Below are positions 53,682 through 61,977 of a DNA stretch of 64,000 bases, one piece after another; position 1 is the stretch's first letter; every line of letters starts with the position of its first letter. The translations under genes and the position numbers were made by a program. The notes below the pieces were generated by a model. It was not told the origin of the DNA. It made no database searches and saw only the letters and a list, made by a program, of their open reading frames with translations. This DNA is from Echinicola strongylocentroti (GTDB lineage: Bacteria > Bacteroidota > Bacteroidia > Cytophagales > Cyclobacteriaceae), in assembly GCF_003260975.1 (NCBI RefSeq), contig NZ_CP030041.1:5583501-5647500 (forward strand), written 5' to 3'.

Positions 53682-55988
53682 ATGAATAAAAAAATAATAC
53701 ATACACTTCTACTCTGCTTGATCTGCATGGTTTCCTATGCTACTAAAGAACCTGTGGAAATCCTGATCCAAGACGACAAGGGGAGTCCTGTAGGCCATGG
53801 TATAGTCAAACTGGACAATGGAGAGGTGCTGGCTGTAGATAGCAAGGGACAGGTAATAATCGACCTTTCTGCCTATGCGGCATCTGTGGAGTTGGAGGTT
53901 TATGCCATGGGCTTCGAGCACCTGAAACTGACCGTAGGAGAGCTGATGATCAACCCGCACATCATCCTTCGAGAGTCCTTGGGACAGCTGGATGAATATG
54001 TGCTTTCTGCGACGCGGACTGACCGCAGCGTAGAGGATCTGCCCATGCCGGTAACAGTGCTCACACAGGAAAAAATCCAAGAAACAGGTGCCTTTCGCTT
54101 GTCGGATGTGTTGGCAGAACAAACGGGACTTCAATTGGTGGCAGACCATGGTACGGGGCTGCAAATGCAGGGATTGGACTCAGAGTATATATTGGTTTTG
54201 TTGGATGGTGAGCCATTGATAGGAAGGACTGCGGGGACATTTGACCTGGATCGTATTAGTGTCAGCAATATTGACCGAATAGAGATCCTTCGTGGACCAT
54301 CCAGTGCAATATATGGCAGTGAAGCTATGGCGGGAGTGATCAATATTATTACCAAAAAAACTAACGATGGACTCAATGCCAACCTCATCGCCCAATATGG
54401 CTCGTTCAATTCCTTGGATATGGCTGCCGAAGTAGGATTGAATACCAAAGGCTGGAATATCTACGGGTACTATGATCACTTTAGCACGGATGGTTATGAC
54501 CTGAATACCGAGACCCTTGGCAATACCAAGGCTCCCCATGAAGCGCAGACAGCTCAGGTAAAGCTGGGGAAGGACATAGGTGATAAATGGAAGGTGAAGG
54601 TAAGTGGTAGATTTTACCAAGATGAGTATAAGGATGTAGTTGGTGTGAGTTCTGGAGGGGAAGCATTGGCCGCTGATATGGCGGGAGACAGTAGGGATAT
54701 CAACATCAATCCATCCATTCGTTTTAAGCCGAACACCGATTGGACATTTACCCTTCGGAACATGACCACGCTGTATGATACCCATTCCAGCACGGTCTTT
54801 ACCGAGACTGGGGAAGTCGTGGATGAAGAGGACTTCAGCCAGCGCTATCACCGGACAGAGCTGCAGACCGATTATCGATTGGATGAAAAGCAGTTATTGA
54901 CCGTAGGCATCGGGCACCAACTGGAAACGGTGGATGCCACACGCTATGATGACAATAACCGCTTCAACTCGGGCTATCTCTACCTCCAACATCAGTGGAG
55001 CCCTACGGAAAAGTGGAATGTGGTGACCGGAGCGAGGGGAGATCTGCACAGTGAATATGGAGGGAGGATAAGTCCGAAAATTTCTGCCATGCACAAGTTT
55101 TCCGACCGCTTTAGCTGGCAAGGCTCCATCGGCGCAGGCTTCAAGTCGCCCGATTTTCGTCAGCTGCTACTTAACTTCAATAATGCCGTTGTGGGCTATT
55201 ACGTCTATGGTTCCATGCTCGTGGAAGAAGGTGTCCGACAACTGGAAGCGCAAGGCCAAGTGCAGCAGCTGCTAACGGATCCAAGTACATTTGGTGACCT
55301 GAAGCCGGAAAACAGCTGGGCCGTCAATACTGGTTTTCGGTGGAAACTCACGGATGATTTATTGCTGAATACCAATTTCTTCCGAAACCAAATAGCCAAC
55401 CTGATTGAGACGACTGCGGTAGCGCGCTTGACGAACGGTAGCAATGTTTACAGCTACATTAACCTCAATGAAGTGATCACACAAGGAGCTGAAGTGGAAG
55501 CCAATTATAGGCTGGGCAGCCAATGGAGGTTTTCGCTTGGATACGTGTACTTGGACAGTCGTGATGAAGAAGTGATCGAAGGCATAGAAAATGGCGAATA
55601 CTTCAAAAGGGACAGTCAAAACCGCACCAGAAGGGTAGAACGCTCAGATTACGGAGGGCTGTTTAACCGCAGCAGACACAGTGGAAATGTGAAAGTCAAT
55701 TATTGGGAAAGGCATACGGGTGTGAACGTGGTCCTGCGCGGAATCTACCGTGGGAAATACGGTTTTGGCGATATCAACGGCAACCAGATCTTGGATGATC
55801 CTTCAGAATATGCCGAGGGGATCATGCAAGTTCACTTGACCCTGAACAAGCAATTTGACAATGGAGTGATGCTGGAGACGGGCGTAAGGAATATCGCTGA
55901 CGCTATTAATGAATATGATAGCACCAATCCTGGCCGGACTTTCTTCATCCGTGCCAATGTCTCGCTGGACCAGCTGTTTGGGAATTAG
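53682..55988 (+). CDS. TonB-dependent heme/hemoprotein receptor (HmuR-like)
   Basis: An outer-membrane receptor. The start at 53682 (MNKKIIHTLLLCL) gives 768 residues. The signal peptide ends near SYA, followed by a short carboxypeptidase-like extension and a plug domain (LSATRTDRSVEDLPMPVTVLT; ILRGPSSAIYGSEAMAGVINIITK). The barrel carries an EGVRQLEAQGQVQQL loop and ends in RANVSLDQLFGN. The HmuR/BtuB-like plug and position after hmuTUVS support heme or hemoprotein as substrate. Unlike the three SusC proteins here it has no SusD partner and is followed by the HmuY-like lipoprotein. Confidence 0.88.
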   Translation: MNKKIIHTLLLCLICMVSYATKEPVEILIQDDKGSPVGHGIVKLDNGEVLAVDSKGQVIIDLSAYAASVELEVYAMGFEHLKLTVGELMINPHIILRESLGQLDEYVLSATRTDRSVEDLPMPVTVLTQEKIQETGAFRLSDVLAEQTGLQLVADHGTGLQMQGLDSEYILVLLDGEPLIGRTAGTFDLDRISVSNIDRIEILRGPSSAIYGSEAMAGVINIITKKTNDGLNANLIAQYGSFNSLDMAAEVGLNTKGWNIYGYYDHFSTDGYDLNTETLGNTKAPHEAQTAQVKLGKDIGDKWKVKVSGRFYQDEYKDVVGVSSGGEALAADMAGDSRDININPSIRFKPNTDWTFTLRNMTTLYDTHSSTVFTETGEVVDEEDFSQRYHRTELQTDYRLDEKQLLTVGIGHQLETVDATRYDDNNRFNSGYLYLQHQWSPTEKWNVVTGARGDLHSEYGGRISPKISAMHKFSDRFSWQGSIGAGFKSPDFRQLLLNFNNAVVGYYVYGSMLVEEGVRQLEAQGQVQQLLTDPSTFGDLKPENSWAVNTGFRWKLTDDLLLNTNFFRNQIANLIETTAVARLTNGSNVYSYINLNEVITQGAEVEANYRLGSQWRFSLGYVYLDSRDEEVIEGIENGEYFKRDSQNRTRRVERSDYGGLFNRSRHSGNVKVNYWERHTGVNVVLRGIYRGKYGFGDINGNQILDDPSEYAEGIMQVHLTLNKQFDNGVMLETGVRNIADAINEYDSTNPGRTFFIRANVSLDQLFGN

Positions 55989-56021
55989 GAATGGAGAATT
56001 AACAATGATGGATGAAGCGTG

Positions 56022-56085
56022 AAACCTTCAAGCCTTCAAACCTTACAACATTAAAACCTTTAAAACTTGTAACATTTAAACAATT
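56022..56085. repeat. Degenerate 8-bp-period array upstream of the HmuY-like gene
   Basis: Eight consecutive octamers keep register: AAACCTTC, AAGCCTTC, AAACCTTA, CAACATTA, AAACCTTT, AAAACTTG, TAACATTT and AAACAATT. The array ends seven bases before the HmuY-like start codon. A cleaner array of the same period lies downstream at 56833-56912. Confidence 0.65.
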
Positions 56086-56092
56086 TATAAAC

Positions 56093-56710
56093 ATGAAAAA
56101 AGTAAACTTTATTGCGCTGGCGATGCTGGCAATGCCACTGTTCGTAGCCTGTACCAATGATGAGGACACCGAGCCTGAAGTAGTAGAAGAATTGGAGGCG
56201 GTGATGGTAGAGGATTTGTATGCCCCCAATAGTAATCCAGGGTCTGACGATGGTCAAGAATATGATTATGTGTATTATAGTTTTGAAAAAAATACGGTGG
56301 TAGATTCTAAGGATGAAGATTGGGACATCGCTTTTAAATCAACAGAGATAATCGTAAATGGTGGTGTTAATGGTGACGGAAACGTAAAGGGAGCGTTATT
56401 GTCGGGAACTGTATTCGAGGAACTTGAAGGTTTACCTGACGATATGGAATTATCAGTAGATACGGAAGAAATGAATGCTATTCCTAATGACATGCAAAAT
56501 GGTTGGTGGAATTACGATAGGAGTACCCATTTTGTGACTCCAAAAGCAGCAATTGTGCTTGTTTTTCAGACAAACTCAGGGAACTCTGTGAAAATGGAAA
56601 TTTTAAGTTTCTTCAAAGGAAACCCACCCGCAGAAGAATATGAACTCAGGGATATGTACCACTATACATTCAGATACGTACTCCAGCCCAATGGAACAAA
56701 GACTTTCTAA
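56093..56710 (+). CDS. HmuY-like heme-binding lipoprotein
   Basis: The start at 56093 (MKKVNFIALAML) gives 205 residues; the upstream in-frame ATG at 56012 would read through the 8-bp repeat array. A lipobox (LFVAC, Cys20) is followed by an acidic linker (EDTEPEVVEE) and the all-beta HmuY fold: YVYYSFEKNTVV, DEDWDIAFKSTEIIVNGG, GWWNYDRSTHF and a final MYHYTFRYVLQPNG. HmuY proteins take heme from host or environmental hemoproteins. The His or Met ligands used here cannot be assigned with confidence. It ends the operon and is closed by the terminator at 56743-56773. Confidence 0.88.
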   Translation: MKKVNFIALAMLAMPLFVACTNDEDTEPEVVEELEAVMVEDLYAPNSNPGSDDGQEYDYVYYSFEKNTVVDSKDEDWDIAFKSTEIIVNGGVNGDGNVKGALLSGTVFEELEGLPDDMELSVDTEEMNAIPNDMQNGWWNYDRSTHFVTPKAAIVLVFQTNSGNSVKMEILSFFKGNPPAEEYELRDMYHYTFRYVLQPNGTKTF

Positions 56711-56742
56711 AGGTAACTTGATTTGACATATGTTTTCGCGGA

Positions 56743-56773
56743 AAAGGTGGAGCTCTTGGCTCCACCTTTTTTT
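56743..56773 (+). terminator. Intrinsic terminator of the heme operon
   Basis: AAAGGTGGAGC pairs perfectly with GCTCCACCTTT across a five-base loop (TCTTG) and runs into seven T. It lies 33 bases after the HmuY-like stop. Confidence 0.92.
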
Positions 56774-56775
56774 AT

Positions 56776-56823
56776 GGGGGATTACAAATCCCCCAGTAGC
56801 TATCGTCACGGATTGCAAATCCG
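56776..56823. repeat. Twin short hairpins sharing GATT-CAAATC
   Basis: GGGGGATTACAAATCCCCC (56776-56794) and CGGATTGCAAATCCG (56809-56823) are two small inverted repeats with the same GATT(A/G)CAAATC core, 14 bases apart. They sit between the terminator and the 8-bp repeat array. Confidence 0.6.
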
Positions 56824-56832
56824 CGACAGCGG

Positions 56833-56912
56833 AACCTTCCAACCTTCCAACCTTCCAACCTTCCAACCTTCCAATCTTTCAATTTTACAATTTTACAATT
56901 TTACAATTTTCC
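56833..56912. repeat. Ten-unit array with exact 8-bp period
   Basis: The units are AACCTTCC five times, then AATCTTTC, AATTTTAC three times and AATTTTCC. The array drifts from one octamer to another while keeping register. It lies between the heme operon and the 3' end of the AlkB gene. Confidence 0.85.
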
Positions 56913-56931
56913 CATAATCAAATTTCCCAAC

Positions 56932-57534
56932 CTACATAAAAATGCGACGGAAAGTGAGACTGATTCTTGGTCGGGTGACTTTCTTGGTGGGAGGGAGACG
57001 GTGTAGCCAGTGTTTTTGGGAACCTTCGCGCATGACGAGCAAGCTGCCATTTTCGAGTACCAAACTGACGGTTTGTTTGGTGGTTTTGTGCTTAAAGGAG
57101 AATTTGCGCTCGGCGCCAAAAGAGAGGGAGGTCACGATGGGATCATCGCCAAGCATTTTTTCACCATCGCTGTGCCAGGCCATGCCTTCGTCGCCATCAT
57201 GGTAGAGGTTTAGCAGGCAAGAATTAAAAGAAATTCCCGACTTTTCCTCTACAATGGCTTTGAGCACTGTTAATTCCTTGGTCCAAGGGAGTGCTTGTTT
57301 GGTAGTGCCGGAATAGCGGTACTCAAAACCCTCATCTCCATACCAAGCCACTTTGCGCTTGGTGACATAGTGCTTCCCATAAAGTACAGCCTCATCATGT
57401 CTCCATTCGATGGTATTCCGTAGCTTTTCGAAGTATTCGGAGGATTGATTTGTCCCGAATATTTTGCCATGGTAATGCACCGTGCCATCAAAGGGCAAGA
57501 TATCGTATAGGCTATGTTGGTTAAAAAGATCCAT
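56932..57534 (-). CDS. alkB: AlkB-family 2-oxoglutarate/Fe(II) dioxygenase
   Basis: Repairs alkylated DNA or RNA bases by oxidative demethylation. The 200 residues match the ALKBH2/3-like AlkB group. Iron ligands are His121 and Asp123 (AWHSDGE) and His178 (HWLHRLP), and 2-oxoglutarate contacts are in the RPRISLTFR segment (Arg190, Arg196). A nucleotide-recognition region (KRKVAWYGDEGFEYRYSG) precedes the double-stranded beta-helix. It is adjacent to the HTCS gene (11-base gap) on the same strand, so the two may share a transcript, although no functional link is evident. Confidence 0.92.
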   Translation of the reverse strand: MDLFNQHSLYDILPFDGTVHYHGKIFGTNQSSEYFEKLRNTIEWRHDEAVLYGKHYVTKRKVAWYGDEGFEYRYSGTTKQALPWTKELTVLKAIVEEKSGISFNSCLLNLYHDGDEGMAWHSDGEKMLGDDPIVTSLSFGAERKFSFKHKTTKQTVSLVLENGSLLVMREGSQKHWLHRLPPTKKVTRPRISLTFRRIFM

Positions 57535-57545
57535 CGTTTATAGTC

Positions 57546-60500
57546 TTATTCCTGTTTCAGTTCTTTGGGTATTTCGGAAGGAAGATAGCCCAGCTGTTCT
57601 TTAAACAGTTTTCGGAAGTATTTTGGACTACTGAAACCTACTTCAAAAGAAGCTTGGGCTACTCCCAGGTTTTTCTCCCGAATGAGGTATGCGGCATGTT
57701 CTATTTTGACAGTGCGGGTAAACTGATTGATGTTTTGACCGGTGATGGCCTTTAGTTTTCTGAAAAGGGACGTTCTGCTCATTCCCATTAGCTGGCAAAT
57801 AGTCTCTACGTCAGTGGTTTCTTCCGCCAACTGGCCAATAATTTGGTTTTTTAGCTGGATCAGAAATTCCTTTTCTTTAGTGACGGCCTGTAGCTGACTT
57901 TCGGATAGACTATTTGCGGATTCCTTTTTTCCTAAATAATAGTCCCTTAATCTTAGCTTGGTAGAGAGTAGGTTGGCAATTCTCGATTTTAGGATTTGCC
58001 CGTTAAAAGGCTTGGTAATGTAGGCGTCAGCTCCTTCTCCATATCCAGATGTGATGCTTTCTACATTATCCTTTGCGGAGAGCAGGATGATTGGGATATG
58101 GGTGGTGGCTTGCTGGGTCTTTAATTGTCCACATAGGTCAATGCCATTTTTTTCTGGCATCATGATGTCTGATAAAATGATGTCGGGGATATATTGGACA
58201 GCCTTTTCTAATCCTTCCTGGCCATTTTGAGCATAGATAAGGTCATAATCTTCATGGAGAAGGTTAGCGAGGTAATTGAGGATCTCTGTATTGTCATCAA
58301 TGAGCAATGCCAAGTTTTTGTCTTTTTTAAGGTCAAAAGAGGGCTTTGGCGCAGGGGTTGGGTGTGCGATCTCATTCAGGTGTATCTCTCCAATACTTGA
58401 GAAATTCAAGTCAGTGGCCGTTTTTTGGGATTTGGGAAGGCTAACGATAAACTCACTGCCTTGGTTGACCTGACTGTTGAGTTTAATACTGCCATGGTGA
58501 TCATTGATTAGCCTTTTGGTTAGGGCTAATCCTATTCCGGTTCCTTTGTGGTTGGCATGGGATCCAGATTGGTAGTACCAATTGAACACTTTTTCATGAT
58601 CTTCTTTAACAATCCCCGGGCCAGTATCTTTTACGTGTATCACGAAACTGTCCCCTTGGTCCGAAAGGGTGACCATCACCGTGTCCTTGGGTCTACAATA
58701 CTTAAGAGCGTTGGAAATGAGGTTATTGACTATGATGTGGAGTTTTTCTAGATCTATGGTAGCCGAAAATTCCCGTTTTGGAAATTTTCCAGTCAATTTG
58801 ATGTTGCGGTGTCTTGCCAAATGCTGGTATTGGTCCACCCATTGTTTTATAGGTTTTACTATGCGGTGATTTTCCAAGTTCAGCTGATTGCTGTCCAGTT
58901 CTGTCTTCCTGAATTCCAGCAACCTATTGATCATTTCCATGAGGTATTTGGCATTTTTCTGGATTAATTTAAGTCCTTTGACATGGCTTGGGTTTTTGAC
59001 ATCCATTAGCATGTCTTCCAGCGGCGCCATGATAAGGGTAAGGGGCGTCTTCAGTTCATGTGAAAACCCGGTAAAAAAACTCACTCGCTCTTCGTTGAGT
59101 TCATGTTCAAGTTGACGTTGTTTTTTCTCAAACAGAAGTGAGTTTTTCAATTTTAGACGATCCGAATAGTATTTCATTCCTGCCCAAATAAGTCCAGAAA
59201 ATACCACGAGATAAATGAGGTACGCTGGCCATGTCTTCCAAAAGGGCGGGGAAATCACAATGGCCAATTGGTTTTCGGTATCATCATCCTTGTTACTCCT
59301 GGCCCTGACTTTTAGGGTATATTCACCTGGTGGGATATTGCTTAGATTGGCAGTTCCCAGTTGTTGGGTTTCGATCCAGTGATCATGATAAGGCTCCAAC
59401 TTATAAGCATACTGGATATCATTGGCTTTGGGGTATTTTAGCGCTACAAAATCCAGCGAGAATAAGCTTTGGCTATAGTTCAGTTGGATTTTATTCAGGT
59501 AGGGAATATCCGAATGGTTTTTAGCGCTACTTGCCAGGTCTTTGGCGGAGACCTTTTTGTTCATGAGGCGAAGGTCTGTAAAAACAAGGGGGTATTGGCT
59601 GTTGGATTGTTGTAGGTTATCTGGCCGAAATACATTGATGCCTTTATTGCCCCCTAAGTAGATTTTTCCGGAAGTACTTGCCATGGCTGCCCCAATATTA
59701 AATTCGCTGCGTTGGATGTTATTATAGCCATTGAGGTTGCCGACAGTGTTGGTGTTGGGATCGAAAAAGCTAATGCCATTTGAAGTGCCCAGCCATAATT
59801 TACCTTCTTGGTCTGGGGTAATGCTGTTGATTGTATTGTTGCTGAGGCCGTCCTTCTCTGTATAAGCGGCGACTGTTTTTTGGGTTGGGTTAAGCTTGAT
59901 AAGGCCTTCGTATCGTGTTCCTGCCAGCACCTCCCCATTTTCCAGTATGTGTAGGCTAAAGATGACATTGCCAGGAAACCCAAAAACAGTAGATGCATCA
60001 AAATGCTCCTTTTCACCAGTTAGGTAGTTGTAGCGGATGATGCCATTGCTGTAGGTGGCGAGCCAAAGGTTGCCGTGGTTATCTTCCGTGATATCTCGAA
60101 TGTCAATTTTACCAATTTGCCTTACATAATCAAAATCATCGATGGGAGGGTGGTACCGATAGAGTCCACCCCTGTTGGTACCCACCCAAAGTTGCTTTTT
60201 GGAGTCTTGGAAGATGACCCGAACATCGTTACCATCTTCTTGCTGACCTTGTAAGTATTTTTTACATGCCCCGGTTGTTGGATCTAAGAGATTAAGGCCT
60301 CCCTGGTAGGTTCCCGCCCAGATTTTGTCATCATCAGATTCTAATAAGGAAATGATATAGTTGTTACTGAGACTATAAGGATCAGTTGGCCGATGTTCAA
60401 AATGCCGAAATTGCCCAATGGAAGGATCATATAAGTCCAGTCCTCCACCATCAGTTCCTATCCAGATTTTATTGTTAGCACTTTCTGTGATCGCTCCGAT

Positions 60501-61622
60501 CCTGTCGTGAGAAATCGTCTGTTCGGAAGCCAGGTTTTGCTGGATCAGCTGTATGGGATCCCCATTGGGATTGACCACATTGATTCCCGTGCTGGTGCCT
60601 ATCCACATGTTTCCATCAGCAGCAAGTTTCAGGGAGGACACTGTCCTGTTAAAGACACTGGAACCATCTCCCTTAGGCAAAAACCAGCTGGTAGTCATGT
60701 CGCTGTCCGCGATAAACTGCTCCGTGGGGATTATCGTCAGCCCGCCATTCCTGGTGCCTGCCCATAGATTGCCAAATGGGCCTTTTTCAAAACACAGTAC
60801 ATTGTCATCACTCAACCCAAGGTTAGTGGTATGCGTGGCAGGAAGTGAAAGGGTGTCTCCATGATGAGTGACCACTTGTATTCCCTCACCGGTTCCAATC
60901 CATAAATTACCCTTCGGATCATTATAGAGGCAATTGATATTCTGGGAAACAACATCGGATTGCTGTAGTGAAGTCACCTTTTTCAGTGCCAGGTCGATCT
61001 TCGAAAGGCCCTCGTCAAATGTCCCCACCCAGAGGACAGAATCCCCTTGAAAAGCCAGAGAGGTGATTTTCTCTGAGGGGATAGCATTAGTCGCTTCAGG
61101 TGCAACAAGATAAGTGTCCGATATTTTATTGTTTTCCAAAATCTGTACCCCGCCACCATAAATTGCCAAGGCCAGTTTTCCCGACGTACTCTCTGCAGAA
61201 TAGGTGACATCATCCTCTAGGAGTCCAGCACTGGTGGTTATATGCCGAAATTGATCTGTCTTGGGATCGTAAACACTTAGGCCTCCCGGGGTTGCTAGGA
61301 TGAGCTCTTGTTGGTCTGACCGTTTGATATGCTGGATATAATTATTGATGGGGCCATCAGTACGGTTTTGGTTGTTTTTCCTGTACACCTCAAAGGAATG
61401 GCCATCATAACGGCTTAGGCCTTCCATGGTTCCGATCCAGATAAATCCCAGTGAATCTTGCTCGATACTGTTGACATAATTATGGGAGAGACCGGACTCG
61501 ACATCCAAGAGATAAAACGTCAGTTGATTTTGCTGAGGAAAGAATGCACCAAGACTGTCCTGCTTCGCATGGCATAAAGCAAAAGTAGTACAGAGTAATA
61601 GGGTTATAAAGGGCGATTTCAT
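57546..61622 (-). CDS. Hybrid two-component system regulator (HTCS): sensor propeller, kinase, receiver and AraC-type HTH
   Basis: A 1358-residue membrane sensor that combines a whole two-component pathway. After a signal peptide come beta-propeller repeats (about residues 30-720; repeated IWIGT, LWVGT and AGT strands), a Y_Y_Y domain (about 725-795) and one membrane helix (about 797-817). The histidine kinase follows (FSHELKTPLTLI, phospho-His about residue 854; NNLISNALKY; DTGPGI; GTGIGLALT), then a receiver (LLIDDNTE; DIILSDIMMPEKNG with the phospho-Asp about residue 1151) and a C-terminal AraC/XylS HTH (about 1260-1350). It is divergent from the SusC at 61978, the usual arrangement for an HTCS and its target locus. 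The ligand is unknown. Confidence 0.95.
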   Translation of the reverse strand: MKSPFITLLLCTTFALCHAKQDSLGAFFPQQNQLTFYLLDVESGLSHNYVNSIEQDSLGFIWIGTMEGLSRYDGHSFEVYRKNNQNRTDGPINNYIQHIKRSDQQELILATPGGLSVYDPKTDQFRHITTSAGLLEDDVTYSAESTSGKLALAIYGGGVQILENNKISDTYLVAPEATNAIPSEKITSLAFQGDSVLWVGTFDEGLSKIDLALKKVTSLQQSDVVSQNINCLYNDPKGNLWIGTGEGIQVVTHHGDTLSLPATHTTNLGLSDDNVLCFEKGPFGNLWAGTRNGGLTIIPTEQFIADSDMTTSWFLPKGDGSSVFNRTVSSLKLAADGNMWIGTSTGINVVNPNGDPIQLIQQNLASEQTISHDRIGAITESANNKIWIGTDGGGLDLYDPSIGQFRHFEHRPTDPYSLSNNYIISLLESDDDKIWAGTYQGGLNLLDPTTGACKKYLQGQQEDGNDVRVIFQDSKKQLWVGTNRGGLYRYHPPIDDFDYVRQIGKIDIRDITEDNHGNLWLATYSNGIIRYNYLTGEKEHFDASTVFGFPGNVIFSLHILENGEVLAGTRYEGLIKLNPTQKTVAAYTEKDGLSNNTINSITPDQEGKLWLGTSNGISFFDPNTNTVGNLNGYNNIQRSEFNIGAAMASTSGKIYLGGNKGINVFRPDNLQQSNSQYPLVFTDLRLMNKKVSAKDLASSAKNHSDIPYLNKIQLNYSQSLFSLDFVALKYPKANDIQYAYKLEPYHDHWIETQQLGTANLSNIPPGEYTLKVRARSNKDDDTENQLAIVISPPFWKTWPAYLIYLVVFSGLIWAGMKYYSDRLKLKNSLLFEKKQRQLEHELNEERVSFFTGFSHELKTPLTLIMAPLEDMLMDVKNPSHVKGLKLIQKNAKYLMEMINRLLEFRKTELDSNQLNLENHRIVKPIKQWVDQYQHLARHRNIKLTGKFPKREFSATIDLEKLHIIVNNLISNALKYCRPKDTVMVTLSDQGDSFVIHVKDTGPGIVKEDHEKVFNWYYQSGSHANHKGTGIGLALTKRLINDHHGSIKLNSQVNQGSEFIVSLPKSQKTATDLNFSSIGEIHLNEIAHPTPAPKPSFDLKKDKNLALLIDDNTEILNYLANLLHEDYDLIYAQNGQEGLEKAVQYIPDIILSDIMMPEKNGIDLCGQLKTQQATTHIPIILLSAKDNVESITSGYGEGADAYITKPFNGQILKSRIANLLSTKLRLRDYYLGKKESANSLSESQLQAVTKEKEFLIQLKNQIIGQLAEETTDVETICQLMGMSRTSLFRKLKAITGQNINQFTRTVKIEHAAYLIREKNLGVAQASFEVGFSSPKYFRKLFKEQLGYLPSEIPKELKQE

Positions 61623-61977
61623 GTCGTTACAATCACGATATTTGCCAGTAAAAATCCCAATATAAACGCAAAAAAACCAGCAAAGACCGATTTTTACCCC
61701 CGGTAATGCTGATTTGTTCCCCTATATACAGGTAGTTAACACCTAATATTGTCATTACAGGTCAGTGGCGAATAATGCCCTACTAAGTGAATTATAGACC
61801 TTGCATAATGAGATTGTTCACACACTAGGATGGTTTCGTAGCTAGCGCCTTTTGGCCGGAGCCATCTTGATCACTGGAAGAAGCGCCTCATTATTAAGGT
61901 CAAATAATAACTGGATAGGCGAGTAAAAGCTGCTGTATCTGCTTAAATAAATTTATTAATAATTAACCTAAAATAAC
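61623..61977. other. Intergenic region between HTCS and susC3
   Basis: A 355-bp non-coding interval containing the divergent promoters. No LacI-type palindrome or dispersed repeat of the kinds found elsewhere in the window was seen. An HTCS binding site should lie here but cannot be identified by eye. Confidence 0.5.

Noticed and set aside
56012..56092. 27-codon N-terminal extension of the HmuY-like gene
   Set aside because: The codons read through the 8-bp repeat array, and the ATG at 56093 starts a normal lipoprotein signal.
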